Origin: Bacteroidales bacterium
GTDB lineage: Bacteria; Bacteroidota; Bacteroidia; Bacteroidales; JAADJA01
DNA length: 64,000 bases
Direction of reading: 5' to 3'
Assembly (NCBI GenBank): GCA_021740645.1
Contig: JAIOZL010000007.1
Location: 1 to 64,000 of the forward strand
The notes under the pieces were generated by a model. That model had not been told where the DNA came from, did no database searches, and saw only the letters and a program-made list of their open reading frames with translations. The position numbers were made by a program, and so were the translations under genes. This document shows, one piece after another, positions 36,936 to 46,431 of the stretch (position 1 is its first letter; each line of letters starts with the position of its first letter).

Positions 36936-38456
36936 ATGAAGAATGTAAGAGTAAGGTTTGCACCGTCCCCAACAGGCCCTTTGCATATTGGGGGTGTTCG
37001 TACAGCTTTGTATAATTTTCTATTTGCCCGAAAACACAGTGGAAGTATGGTCCTCAGAATTGAAGATACCGATCAGAAAAGATTTGTACACGGCGCTGAA
37101 GACTACATCCTGAAGTCATTGAAATGGTGTGGAATTGAATTTGATGAAGGAGTACACAAAGGGGGTGAATTCGGTCCATACCGTCAATCGGAACGGAAGG
37201 AAATTTATCAGAAATATGCCGAGCAACTTATAAAACAAGGTGCTGCATATTACGCTTTTGATACTCCCGCAGAATTAGAAAGCTTGAGGAAAAAACTGGA
37301 AGAAGAAAAAGCCAGTAATACAAGTTATTGCGCTGCTTCCCGCGGGAGTATGAAGAATTCACTGAATATGACGGCAGACGAAGTGCAGTTAAAAATTAGT
37401 GAGGGCGAGGCCTATGTTGTACGATTTAAAATGCCTGAAGATGAGTTGGTAAATTTCACCGATATTATCAGGGGTGATGTTTCCGTAAATACCGCCACAC
37501 TTGACGACAAGGTTCTTTTTAAATCGGATGGAATGCCAACCTATCATTTGGCCAACATTGTCGACGACCACCTGATGGAAATCTCCCATGTGATAAGAGG
37601 GGAGGAGTGGTTGCCTTCTTTGCCTTTACATATATTGTTATACAGGGCTTTTGATTGGGATGCACCTCAGTTTGCCCATATGCCTTTGACCTTAAAACCC
37701 GATGGCAAAGGAAAACTCAGTAAGCGGGATGGCGCCAGGCTAGGTTTTCCAGTATTTCCTTTGGAATGGAAAGATCCCAACTCTGGTGAAATTTATGCTG
37801 GCTATCTTGAATCAGGATATTTCCCGGAAGCCTTCATTAATATTCTGGCTTTCCTGGGCTGGAACCCTGGCACAGAAAAAGAAATATTTTCAATGGATGA
37901 GCTCATCGAGGAGTTTTCTTTGGAAAGGGTAGGGAAGGCAGGTTCCCGCTTCGACCCCGAAAAAGCTAAATGGTATAATCATCAATACCTTCAGGCCAGA
38001 GACATGAATGAAATCGTTCCATTGTTCCAGGAAATTTTAAAACAAAAGAATATTGCTGCCAGTGATGATTTTGTAGCTAAAGTTGTTGAAATGGTTAAGG
38101 ATAGGGCAGATTTTGTGAAAGATTTATGGGATCAATCTTTTTTCTTTTTTAATCAACCGGAAGAATATGATGCCCAGATGGTGAAAAAACGCTGGAAAGA
38201 AAATTCCCCTCAAGTATTAGGTAGCCTGCAAATTGAACTAGATAAACTCGAGGCTTACTCTGTTGAGATCATTGAAATCACCATAAAAAACTTCCTGGAA
38301 CAAAACCAGCTTGGAATGGGACAGGTCATGACCCCACTACGATTGGCTCTTGTTGGTTCAGGGATGGGACCAGGGGTAATGGATATCATGGCGCTACTGG
38401 GTAAAGATGAAGTGAACAAACGTATCGAAAATGTCTTGAACAGGATTAAAAGATAA
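36936..38456 (+). CDS. gltX: Glutamyl-tRNA synthetase
   Basis: A class I aminoacyl-tRNA synthetase charging tRNA-Glu. I use the ATG at 36936 (MKNVRVRFAPSPTG), which gives 506 residues, the usual length. The track's TTG lies inside a promoter box. An AGGAAG stretch 8 bp upstream could serve as a ribosome-binding site. The HIGH-type motif is in PSPTGPLHIGG (about 9-19) and the KMSKS-type motif is KLSKRDG (about 256-262), followed by the anticodon-binding helical domain. It is followed 35 bp later by folB on the same strand. Confidence 0.97.
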   Translation: MKNVRVRFAPSPTGPLHIGGVRTALYNFLFARKHSGSMVLRIEDTDQKRFVHGAEDYILKSLKWCGIEFDEGVHKGGEFGPYRQSERKEIYQKYAEQLIKQGAAYYAFDTPAELESLRKKLEEEKASNTSYCAASRGSMKNSLNMTADEVQLKISEGEAYVVRFKMPEDELVNFTDIIRGDVSVNTATLDDKVLFKSDGMPTYHLANIVDDHLMEISHVIRGEEWLPSLPLHILLYRAFDWDAPQFAHMPLTLKPDGKGKLSKRDGARLGFPVFPLEWKDPNSGEIYAGYLESGYFPEAFINILAFLGWNPGTEKEIFSMDELIEEFSLERVGKAGSRFDPEKAKWYNHQYLQARDMNEIVPLFQEILKQKNIAASDDFVAKVVEMVKDRADFVKDLWDQSFFFFNQPEEYDAQMVKKRWKENSPQVLGSLQIELDKLEAYSVEIIEITIKNFLEQNQLGMGQVMTPLRLALVGSGMGPGVMDIMALLGKDEVNKRIENVLNRIKR

Positions 38457-38491
38457 AACTTGGTTCAAAGAGATAAAATTTCTAATAAATT

Positions 38492-38851
38492 ATGGCAACA
38501 ATATCAATCGAAGGAATGGAATTCCATGCATATCATGGATGTTTTAAGGAAGAGCAGATTATCGGCAATACCTTTATTGTAGATATACATCTGGTAACGG
38601 ATACTACTGAATCGGAGCAGACTGATAAATTGGACCTTACTGTTAATTATGCAGATGTCTATGAAATAGCAAAGGAACAAATGGCCACTAAATCCAAACT
38701 TCTGGAGCATGTGGCCCGTAGGATAATGGATGTCACTCTCGACCAATTTCCTGAAATTGATTTTATAGAAATTAAAATTTCGAAGCTCAATCCACCGGTA
38801 GGAGGGAAAGTTCATAGTGTAAGTGTAACCATTGATAATATAGAAGAATGA
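38492..38851 (+). CDS. folB: Dihydroneopterin aldolase
   Basis: 119 residues, the family's usual size. It converts 7,8-dihydroneopterin to 6-hydroxymethyl-7,8-dihydropterin and glycolaldehyde in folate biosynthesis. Family features include the N-terminal EGMEFHAYHGCFKEEQIIGN (with the conserved GxxGxxxEE-type region), LTVNYADVYEIAKE around the pterin-binding Glu, LLEHVARRI, and the C-terminal ISKLNPPVGGKVHSVSVTI with the catalytic Lys. It lies 35 bp after gltX and its stop overlaps the next gene by 4 bp. GTP cyclohydrolase I, which supplies the pathway, is at 52.1 kb. Confidence 0.95.
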   Translation: MATISIEGMEFHAYHGCFKEEQIIGNTFIVDIHLVTDTTESEQTDKLDLTVNYADVYEIAKEQMATKSKLLEHVARRIMDVTLDQFPEIDFIEIKISKLNPPVGGKVHSVSVTIDNIEE

Positions 38852-39051
38852 ATACACCAAATGAGATCAGAATGAAATTAAAAATTACTGAACCCAGCAA
38901 ATGTCCTAAATGTGGCCATGAATTTCATTGTTCTACCTCATCCAAATGCTGGTGCTACGAATACGATGTACCGGCTAATACCATGGAACAATTGCAGGAG
39001 AAATATGACAGCTGTTTATGCCCCAAATGTTTAAAGGAATTTGCTAGGTAA
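38848..39051 (+). CDS. Small cysteine-rich CWC-type zinc protein
   Basis: 67 residues with a pattern of seven cysteines: CPKCGHEFHCSTSSKCWCYEYDV (about 19-41) and CLCPKCLKEFAR at the C-terminus. This matches the 'cysteine-rich CWC' small protein family, presumably a zinc-binding fold. It starts with ATGA overlapping the stop of folB, so the two are translationally coupled. No function is established for the family, and I infer none beyond metal binding. Confidence 0.8.
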   Translation: MNTPNEIRMKLKITEPSKCPKCGHEFHCSTSSKCWCYEYDVPANTMEQLQEKYDSCLCPKCLKEFAR

Positions 39052-39108
39052 ATATACCACCCAATTTGTGGTTCGATTACGTTAAGCATACCATACTCTA
39101 TAAATAAT

Positions 39109-39140
39109 TTTGTTTTTTGAAAGATTAAGCCATAATTTTG
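39109..39140 (+). promoter_or_regulatory. Consensus Bacteroidota promoter of tRNA-Cys
   Basis: TTTG at 39109-39112 and TAATTTTG at 39133-39140, separated by 20 bp, match the -33 TTTG / -7 TAnnTTTG consensus closely. The -7 box ends 16 bp before the mature tRNA 5' end, so transcription would start a few bases before the tRNA. This is the clearest promoter in the window. Confidence 0.75.
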
Positions 39141-39156
39141 CAGCACTAATCGAAAA

Positions 39157-39227
39157 GGTACCGTGGCCGAGCGGTTAGGCAGTGGTCTGCAAAACCATGT
39201 ACAGCGGTTCGAATCCGCTCGGTACCT
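39157..39227 (+). tRNA. tRNA-Cys (GCA)
   Basis: A 71-nt cloverleaf. The acceptor stem pairs ggtaccg with cggtacc, with T (U73) as discriminator as expected for Cys. The D arm is gccgagcggttaggc. The anticodon stem gtggt/accat carries the loop ctgcaaa with anticodon GCA at 39189-39191, and the T arm is agcgg-ttcgaat-ccgct. CCA is not encoded. It lies between the CWC gene and the convergent DUF5916 gene, whose stop is 10 bp away. Confidence 0.97.
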
Positions 39228-39237
39228 CTACTCCCTC

Positions 39238-41877
39238 CTAAAGACTTATCCTGTATGAAAATTTCACCTGGAAAATATTATGGGGTATGATGGAATACAA
39301 ATCTTTCATATCGTCCCTGAAATTAAACTGTCCATAAGAATTGTCACCGGAACGGCCCTGCGACCATACTACATACAGGGTTGATCCCGGGATATATTCC
39401 CATCGGAATACCAGGTTTGACCTGAACTCAAAAAAGTTGAAATTTTGATTTTCAATGTTATAATCCACCGTACCATCCAGGTTCTCATCAACTTCATACT
39501 CATCAATGTTTTCATTATATGAAATTTCATCTCCAGCTAAAATATGGAAGCGGTCAGTATAATTTTCATTCAAAGGATCAGTAATTCGCTTATAGTTGGA
39601 ATAATTGCCACTGAAAACGAATGGCTGGCCCCAGTATTGAAAGGTCATATCAGGGGTTATGTTCAGGTTTATCCTAAAGTCCAAACTTACCATATCCGAG
39701 TTTAAGGTAGATACGATATATCTTGGTTCGTCATTAAATTCCAGTTCATCCACAAATTGCATTTCCCTTCTACCATCTCTGTATGAAGGCTCAACAGAGA
39801 AGGACATTGCATCAATTGGCTGATAAGTAAATTCCATTCCGATGTCAAAAAAGCGGGAGCTGTTCAGATCACCCCAATTATTAAACATAAATAATCCTCC
39901 AACAACTTTTTTGCGTTCGTCACTCGAAATAAACATCCAGGAATTCCAATCGCCGGGATATTTCAGGGCAGGGCCACCCCTGAGCTCGGAACGATTGACA
40001 TTATACACGTCTCTGTTAAGTCCAGAGCCAACAGACCAGTAATTTTTGAATTGGGTATAAAAATTAATATTCCCACCAAGGTTAACCATAGTTCCAGCAA
40101 AGTCGTACATCGACCATTGATTGAAGTTGATATTCAAACTACGAAAGATGCTAAAGGGCTCCCATATTCGGTATTGGGCCCAGAGGACCTGCTGCACTAC
40201 ATCAGACTGCCGTAAATATCCCATATCGTTGAGCTCAAGACCTGGCGAACGCCAGGTTACCCACCCGACATATCGCCAATGTCCCCCTCCAATCTTCCCT
40301 GCAGATAGGCTTCCACCCTGCCCTGATAGTGCAGTTAGGTTGGTGTCCACACCCAGATGAGTTGCATCAGGCCGCTGATAATTTCTGCGTGATGATTCCT
40401 GCAGTTCAGTTATCGATTCTTTTGTACCATTTACCTGGCTGAAAACGCCACGAAAAGCAAAGAAATACTTTTTCTGACTCCAGTAATTCGTAAAATCAAG
40501 CCCGCCCGAATATGCTGAACCGGGTAAGAAAGAGATCGAGGTATCCGAGATGTTACGATGAGTAGCTGTAAACATTCCGCCCACAGTTGTATTTCCCTGT
40601 TCTATATCTTTTTGCACCCGGGCATTAAAATAATTGGTCAAGGGTTCAATCATAACATCCCGTCTGACCCCTTCATTATCAATCGTTGCAAATTCTCTTC
40701 CGGCCAGGCTTTCCATAATTCCCACTGACCATCCGTTCCTTGTTTTCCCGGAGAGTTTCGCTGCCCCCAGTATCCGGGTAAACTCAGGCATATCCATGTA
40801 TTCATCATCAGTAATTTCAGGCTCATGATGAGGCCTTCTCCCAATTCTTCGTGAATAAAACAGGTTATCTTGTGATAATCCACCATCTCCGTCGGTTAAA
40901 CTGTAGTCATAAATGTTGTTGCCTTCAACAAAAAATGGCCTCTTTTCCTGGAAATAAGACTCAAAAGCAGTGAGGTTGACTTCCGACGGATCGGCCTCCA
41001 CCTGGCCAAAGTCAGGATTTACTGTAAAGTTCAGGGTCAGGTCGTTGGTAACAGCTACCTTGCCATCAAGTCCGGCGGAATATCCATATTTTTTTCCATT
41101 GGCAAACGGATTTCCCTCCTCTTTTTCAAACCTCTCTGTATTGCCCATTACGTATGGAATTAGTTCTACTTCCTTTTTAGGTGTAATTCCATTAATTCCA
41201 TTCAATTGTCCATAGCCGCTAACCCACCTTGACGATTCCTGAGGTATATGCTGCCAGTTCGAAAATTCTTCACTCCGGAATAGCCAGCGCATAACTTGCA
41301 ATCCCCATTCATGTTGTTCCTTTTTTGCAAAACGTATTTGGGTAAGTGGAATTTTCATTTCTGCATTCCAGCCATCCTCTACAATGGCCGTTTTTACATA
41401 CCACACCGGATCCCATGTATCATCCTGCTGATCTTCATTGGTCACAATGAGGTCATTTTTTACCCCAGCTACGGTCACAGCAAAGGAAAATGCTGTGAGC
41501 TTATCGTTATAACTGTCAAAAGCTATACCTACCCAATCCCCGTCAAATGCATCTCTTCTGCTAAGGCGCTTTTCAATTTTATCAGCCTCTGTATCATAGG
41601 CTTTGATGGCTACATAAATGTGATGGTCATCGTATACTATTTTAAATGCTGTTTTCTGTGTTGGATCTATACCTTCATAAGGCTCTCTTTGAACAAAAGA
41701 ATTATCCCAGGGAACAGTATTCCATACCTCTTCATCGAACATTCCATCAATAGCCGGGGATTGTACTGTAACCCTCTGGGTACGATAATTTTTAGTTATT
41801 TCCTCTTGCGAAAATGCACTATTTGAAAAATAGCTAATCAAAAAAAGAACTAAAACTCTATTTACTAATAACCTCAT
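39238..41877 (-). CDS. DUF5916 outer-membrane protein with N-terminal CBM9-like domain
   Basis: 879 residues with a signal peptide (LVLFLISYFSNSAFSQ). The first domain (about 35-220) resembles carbohydrate-binding module family 9 (SPAIDGMFDEEVWNTVPW, FKIVYDDHHIYVAIKAYD). The remainder is the DUF5916 region, rich in alternating amphipathic strands with aromatic residues and ending FSYRISL, consistent with an outer-membrane beta-barrel. Such proteins are common in Bacteroidota; their function is unknown, and glycan binding or transport is only suggested by the CBM9-like part. It starts 8 bp after the permease gene, so the two are probably one transcript. Confidence 0.85.
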   Translation of the reverse strand: MRLLVNRVLVLFLISYFSNSAFSQEEITKNYRTQRVTVQSPAIDGMFDEEVWNTVPWDNSFVQREPYEGIDPTQKTAFKIVYDDHHIYVAIKAYDTEADKIEKRLSRRDAFDGDWVGIAFDSYNDKLTAFSFAVTVAGVKNDLIVTNEDQQDDTWDPVWYVKTAIVEDGWNAEMKIPLTQIRFAKKEQHEWGLQVMRWLFRSEEFSNWQHIPQESSRWVSGYGQLNGINGITPKKEVELIPYVMGNTERFEKEEGNPFANGKKYGYSAGLDGKVAVTNDLTLNFTVNPDFGQVEADPSEVNLTAFESYFQEKRPFFVEGNNIYDYSLTDGDGGLSQDNLFYSRRIGRRPHHEPEITDDEYMDMPEFTRILGAAKLSGKTRNGWSVGIMESLAGREFATIDNEGVRRDVMIEPLTNYFNARVQKDIEQGNTTVGGMFTATHRNISDTSISFLPGSAYSGGLDFTNYWSQKKYFFAFRGVFSQVNGTKESITELQESSRRNYQRPDATHLGVDTNLTALSGQGGSLSAGKIGGGHWRYVGWVTWRSPGLELNDMGYLRQSDVVQQVLWAQYRIWEPFSIFRSLNINFNQWSMYDFAGTMVNLGGNINFYTQFKNYWSVGSGLNRDVYNVNRSELRGGPALKYPGDWNSWMFISSDERKKVVGGLFMFNNWGDLNSSRFFDIGMEFTYQPIDAMSFSVEPSYRDGRREMQFVDELEFNDEPRYIVSTLNSDMVSLDFRINLNITPDMTFQYWGQPFVFSGNYSNYKRITDPLNENYTDRFHILAGDEISYNENIDEYEVDENLDGTVDYNIENQNFNFFEFRSNLVFRWEYIPGSTLYVVWSQGRSGDNSYGQFNFRDDMKDLYSIIPHNIFQVKFSYRISL

Positions 41878-41885
41878 ATTTTATT

Positions 41886-44297
41886 TTATTCATACTTTAA
41901 CGTTTCCACAGGGTCAGCTTGTGCTGCAATCCAACCGCGAATGCCTGAGATGACCAATGCAATCAACAGTGATACTAAAGTAGCAAGCACAAAAATAACC
42001 CAATTTAGTGTGGTTTGATATGGAAAATGATTTAACCAATCTGCCATTATTATATAAGCAAGTACCCATGCCAAAACACTCGCAATTAGTATTAGCCAAA
42101 CGAACTCCATACTTAATCGCTTAATAATACTAAGTGTGGTTGCCCCAAGAACTCTTCTTACACCTATTTCCTTTGTTTTTTGCTCAGCCATATAAGAAGC
42201 AAGGCCCACCAGTCCCAGGGCAGCAATAAACATAATTATAAGCGTAAAAAGTACGGATAGCTTACTTAAGTTTTCTTCGTCCTTATAAAGTTCTGCCAGT
42301 TCGTCTTCTAGGTAAAAATATTCAAAAGGCCTGTCAGGAGCCACTTCTCTCCATTTATCCTCAATTAAGCTTAAAGCTGTTTGATCCGAACCTTCACTTA
42401 TTTTGATGGCCATGTATTTCATGAAAAAGCGAATGGCACCCGGGGTTTCTTTCATATTCAAAACAAATGGCCCGGCCGCCTCATGCAATGAAGTTTGATG
42501 AAAGTCATTGAATACTCCAATCACCCTTTCCTCACCCTGTAGGGAGCGGAACTTTTTTCCCAGGGCAGCTTGAGGGTTCTCCCATCCCATATGATTAACC
42601 ATGGCTTCATTGATGAGTATCCCTTTTTCAGGATCTGTTCTATTGGCTTCATTATAATCCCGCCCTGCGATTATCTTTATGCCAAAAGTCTTTAGAAAAT
42701 CGTATTGAACGACCAGGGCCGGGTAAAACTGCCATTGGTCTTCAGGATAGCCTTCAGGTCTGAATTCATGCGTATTATGTGCAGCACCGAATATGTCGTC
42801 CATTATCGTAACACTCAAAATATTTGGATTTTGTAATAGTTCCTTTTTAAAACTTTCGTAGGTCCTTGCCACTGGCGTGTTATTGATAGGTAAAACAATA
42901 ATGTTATCCTTCTCGAATCCCAGGTCTGCATTACGCATAAAATCCAATTGGTCGCCAATAATGAGTGTTCCTATTATGAGTGTAATGGAAATAGCAAACT
43001 GTGTTATAACCAGTGCTTTTCGGGCCATACCACTTTTAGTGCCTTGTTTTATCTGGCTTTTTAACACCTGTACCGGGCTGAACGTCGACAAATAAAATGC
43101 TGGATACACCCCCGAAATAAAACCAATAAAAACACCCAAACCCAACATCATGGCCATATTCTCAATTGTTAGAAGGTCGGTAAAGCCTATATTTTTACCG
43201 GTAAAGTTATTGAAGACAGGCATAACAATCTCGATAATCAGGAGGGAGATTAAGAGTGCAATTAAGGTTAAAATAATCGACTCGCCGATAAACTGGATAA
43301 TGAGCTGTTGTTTGTTAGCTCCTGCAACTTTTTTTATTCCAATTTCTTTTGACCGGCCTGCTGATGTGGCAGTAGCCAGGTTCATATAATTGATAACTGC
43401 AATGATCAATAGAAAAATGGCTATTGCAGAAAGAACATAAATGGAAGTCAAATCATTATTTGGTGCCAGTTCATAGTCCAGTTTCGATTTGAGATGAATA
43501 TCCGTTAATGGCTGAAGATACATCGACACATTATCTTTTTCAGCATCATAAAAGTACTTTTGGACAAATTCAGGAAATTTCTCTTCAAGGATATTTGGAT
43601 CGGTATTTTCACCCAGCAAGAGATACGTCCAGCAAGGATTCCACACCCATGTCTTTGGAAGTTGGCCACCAAACATGTTCCTTAACGAGGACATAGAGCC
43701 CATAAAATCAAACTTAAAATGAGACTCTTCGGGTACATCTTCAATTACAGCAGTAACTACCAGGCTTAATCCTCCCTCAAATTTGACGCTTTTTCCTATT
43801 GGATCTTCATTTGCAAAGTATTTTTTTGCCATCGATTGGGTAATGACGAGAGAACCAATTTTATCCAAAGCATTTTTCGGATTGCCTTGAATAAAATGAT
43901 GATCGAAAATGCTAAAGTATGTTGAGTCGGCAAAAAAGAACCTTTTCTCATTGAATTTTTTCTCTTCATATTCTACAAAACTTCGAGGTGCCTGAAAATT
44001 GAATAACCTTACGACATTTCTTATCACTTCGGGAAAATCATTCTGCAGGGTAAACGCCACCGGGAAAGGGGCACTTGCTGAATTTTCACCTACCCCTTCA
44101 AAATCATAAATATTAACGAGGCGATAGATATTATCAGCGTTTTTATGGTGTTTATCATAACTTAACTCATCAGAAATGTAAAGGTATATTAGAAGAAAAC
44201 AAGCCATACCGATAGCCAGACCGAATATATTGATCAGGGAATATGTTTTACGCTTATATAAATTCCTGAGGGTGGATATAAGGTAGTTTTTAAACAT
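41886..44297 (-). CDS. MacB/FtsX-type ABC transporter permease
   Basis: 803 residues if it starts at the ATG at 44297 (MFKNYLISTLRNLYKRKTYSLINIFGLAIGM), the usual N-terminus for this family; the track's ATG adds 22 residues. The layout is one N-terminal helix (about 20-42), a MacB periplasmic core domain (about 45-260), three helices of an FtsX domain (about 280-430), a second periplasmic domain and a final FtsX block (about 680-800) ending RGWIAAQADPVETLKYE. Bacteroidota have many such permeases whose ATPase is encoded elsewhere; none is adjacent here. Likely role: mechanotransmission or export of a small molecule, lipoprotein or peptide. It is coupled to the DUF5916 gene. Confidence 0.9.
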   Translation of the reverse strand: MFKNYLISTLRNLYKRKTYSLINIFGLAIGMACFLLIYLYISDELSYDKHHKNADNIYRLVNIYDFEGVGENSASAPFPVAFTLQNDFPEVIRNVVRLFNFQAPRSFVEYEEKKFNEKRFFFADSTYFSIFDHHFIQGNPKNALDKIGSLVITQSMAKKYFANEDPIGKSVKFEGGLSLVVTAVIEDVPEESHFKFDFMGSMSSLRNMFGGQLPKTWVWNPCWTYLLLGENTDPNILEEKFPEFVQKYFYDAEKDNVSMYLQPLTDIHLKSKLDYELAPNNDLTSIYVLSAIAIFLLIIAVINYMNLATATSAGRSKEIGIKKVAGANKQQLIIQFIGESIILTLIALLISLLIIEIVMPVFNNFTGKNIGFTDLLTIENMAMMLGLGVFIGFISGVYPAFYLSTFSPVQVLKSQIKQGTKSGMARKALVITQFAISITLIIGTLIIGDQLDFMRNADLGFEKDNIIVLPINNTPVARTYESFKKELLQNPNILSVTIMDDIFGAAHNTHEFRPEGYPEDQWQFYPALVVQYDFLKTFGIKIIAGRDYNEANRTDPEKGILINEAMVNHMGWENPQAALGKKFRSLQGEERVIGVFNDFHQTSLHEAAGPFVLNMKETPGAIRFFMKYMAIKISEGSDQTALSLIEDKWREVAPDRPFEYFYLEDELAELYKDEENLSKLSVLFTLIIMFIAALGLVGLASYMAEQKTKEIGVRRVLGATTLSIIKRLSMEFVWLILIASVLAWVLAYIIMADWLNHFPYQTTLNWVIFVLATLVSLLIALVISGIRGWIAAQADPVETLKYE

Positions 44298-44454
44298 TTC
44301 AAACGATTTAACAAGCTGTTTTTTCACGTATTGTGCCAAAGAAATTAAGTGGCTGTTTAACATGAATTTACACCACCGATGATTTTGTCTGATCAGGGAA
44401 AGTGTTCGGCACTCAACATGCGATGTGCATTAGTGAACAGTAAGGAATGTATGT

Positions 44455-45420
44455 TTATTTATGCCATTCTTCTCCCACTACCACCTGTAAGCTCTTTGGG
44501 ATAATTTCAAATTCAAAAGGTGAGTGTCCCAGGGATTCTCCATCGGCCTCCAGCATAATTTCAGGAGTGGAAGTGATCTTAAAATGATCACCGGTGAATG
44601 TCTTTACCTTAGGGTGGTTAATAAAAGATCCATCAAAAAGGTTTTTAACCTCTTTCAGTACAGTGAACTTCCCTAATTTTTTGATAAGGGTCATATTAAA
44701 CAGGCCATCGTTGGGGATAGCATCAGGAAGCTGTTTCATTCCACCACCATTATATTTACAAATGCCCACACTCAGACTAAAGGTTTGACAATTGCAAGTA
44801 TCTTTTCCCTGGTTAACCGTAATTTCTGTATTGGTATGTTTGTAAAACAACAACGAAGTAAACAGGTTTTTCAGATAAACCAACGGCCCGCCACGACCAT
44901 GTTCTTTGTCTTTATTGGTTTTGGCAGCAACAACAGCATCATAGCCCATTCCGGCCACATTAATAAAATAACGGCGCTTGGGTGACCCTGAGTTAAAATA
45001 ATTGACCCTCCCGATATCCTGGGTAAATACTTCCTTCTTCACAATCAAATCGATGGCTTCTCTGTATTTAAAAGGAATATTAAACATCCTGCACCAGTCA
45101 TTACCCGTTCCCACCGGAACCATGGCCAGTAAAAAATCTTCAGTCGGTATATTCTTCTGAAAAAATATACCATTCACCACTTCATTTAGAGTGCCATCAC
45201 CTCCTACGACTATAAAATTTCTATAGCCTTTTTTTATGAACCTGGTGGTGATGGCAATCGCATGTTCTTTATGGGTGGTGAATATTTCCTTGTATTGAAT
45301 CCCCGATTGATGAAGGAGGCCTGATATGGTATGCCAGTCTTTTTCGCCTTTGCGGGTTCCTGCATTAGGGTTCACAATGACCAACCATTCAGCTGTTATT
45401 TTTATCTTAAGTTCAGGCAT
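44455..45420 (-). CDS. Diacylglycerol kinase-family lipid kinase (YegS/DagK type)
   Basis: 321 residues. The N-terminal ATP-binding domain has NPNAGTRKGEKDW and the family signature VVGGDGTLNEVVNG (about 70-84), then VPVGTGNDWCRMF (about 100-112). The C-terminal beta-sandwich has the conserved DGLFNMTLI and ADGESLGHSPFEFEI stretches. It phosphorylates a lipid such as diacylglycerol, returning it to phospholipid synthesis. It overlaps the stop of the glycosyltransferase gene upstream by 8 bp, so it is translated with the LPS-related genes; recycling of diacylglycerol from envelope glycan modification is a possible link (inference). Confidence 0.92.
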   Translation of the reverse strand: MPELKIKITAEWLVIVNPNAGTRKGEKDWHTISGLLHQSGIQYKEIFTTHKEHAIAITTRFIKKGYRNFIVVGGDGTLNEVVNGIFFQKNIPTEDFLLAMVPVGTGNDWCRMFNIPFKYREAIDLIVKKEVFTQDIGRVNYFNSGSPKRRYFINVAGMGYDAVVAAKTNKDKEHGRGGPLVYLKNLFTSLLFYKHTNTEITVNQGKDTCNCQTFSLSVGICKYNGGGMKQLPDAIPNDGLFNMTLIKKLGKFTVLKEVKNLFDGSFINHPKVKTFTGDHFKITSTPEIMLEADGESLGHSPFEFEIIPKSLQVVVGEEWHK

Positions 45421-46426
45421 AGGTAAAAGAGATCAGTTTATTTTTAACTTCCTTTGGGGTGATGCTTTCCAAACATTCGCATTCTTGTAATTTCCTGCAA
45501 ACACTGCAATTTTTATCCTTCACCAAATAGTGGGCATTTTCCCCTACCGGAGCCCATCGTCCGGGATGCATTGGCCGAATAGGCGGATAAAGGCCAAGGG
45601 CAAATTTGCCAAGAGCTGCTGCGATGTGCAAAGGACCAGTGCTGGCAGCAAGCAGTCCATCTGCAGCAGAGGTAAAACTGATGAGTTCTTTTAGGCTTAT
45701 TTTTCCAGTCAGATCATGAACATGCGCCTGATTGTTTTGGATTAAATCCTTTATTTGTTCCCCATCGTCTTTTGTACCTGTAATAAATATTTCAAACAGG
45801 TCTTGCGGTAAAATTTCTAATAAAGTTTTATAGTTTCTGTTTCCCCATTCACGGGCACTTCCTTTTGATTTGGGATGAACAATCAGGTTAAATTTATTTT
45901 TTGAAATAAGGCCTGAAATTTTCTCTGGAAGTGGATCGATTTTATTCAATCCATAATGAGGGGAAATATCACTTAATTCATATTTTTTCTGCCCTCCCAA
46001 AGGTTTTAGTAGCTTTAGGTTCAACTGGGATTCATGCAAATCAGAATTTTTTCTCGACAATGGAACCAAGCGGTTGCAGAAGGGATAATGGTAAATTCTG
46101 CCTGTCGAACCTATTCGCACCGGGATTTTTGCCCTCCATGCAGAAAAGGCAATTTCTTTACGGGGAAATACATGGATGATCGCGTCAGCTTTTATACTAT
46201 GAAAAATTTCAGCTTTAGTGCACCTGTCCTGCCCTGAAATTTCATCCCAATCTACAAAGCGATCAACATTACTGCAAGCTTCAATGATATCACGGGTATA
46301 CGAACGGCCCAGAAATATTATGATACAGTCAGGGTATAATTGCTTCAATATTCCGGCCATTGGCAGGGTAAGAATTACATCCCCAATTGAATCGGTACGG
46401 CTAATAAGTATTCTTTTAATATCCAA
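45413..46426 (-). CDS. Glycosyltransferase family 9 (heptosyltransferase-like)
   Basis: 337 residues. The N-terminus RILISRTDSIGDVILTLPMAGILKQLYP is the ADP-heptose:LPS heptosyltransferase signature. The C-terminal Rossmann domain has LIVHPKSKGSAREWGNRNY and the donor-binding AADGLLAASTGPLHIAAALG (about 254-273). The family adds heptose to the LPS core in the inner leaflet. A Cys-rich tail (CSVCRKLQECECLE) may bind metal. The start appears to be TTG at 46426, since no ATG precedes the conserved N-terminus. It lies 5 bp after the GT2 gene and overlaps the lipid kinase gene. Confidence 0.9.
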   Translation of the reverse strand: MDIKRILISRTDSIGDVILTLPMAGILKQLYPDCIIIFLGRSYTRDIIEACSNVDRFVDWDEISGQDRCTKAEIFHSIKADAIIHVFPRKEIAFSAWRAKIPVRIGSTGRIYHYPFCNRLVPLSRKNSDLHESQLNLKLLKPLGGQKKYELSDISPHYGLNKIDPLPEKISGLISKNKFNLIVHPKSKGSAREWGNRNYKTLLEILPQDLFEIFITGTKDDGEQIKDLIQNNQAHVHDLTGKISLKELISFTSAADGLLAASTGPLHIAAALGKFALGLYPPIRPMHPGRWAPVGENAHYLVKDKNCSVCRKLQECECLESITPKEVKNKLISFTYA

Positions 46427-46431
46427 ATGAA

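Noticed and set aside
41296-41826. 176-residue plus-strand ORF opposite the DUF5916 gene
   Set aside because: It lies wholly antisense to a well-supported gene, shows no family features and has no promoter.
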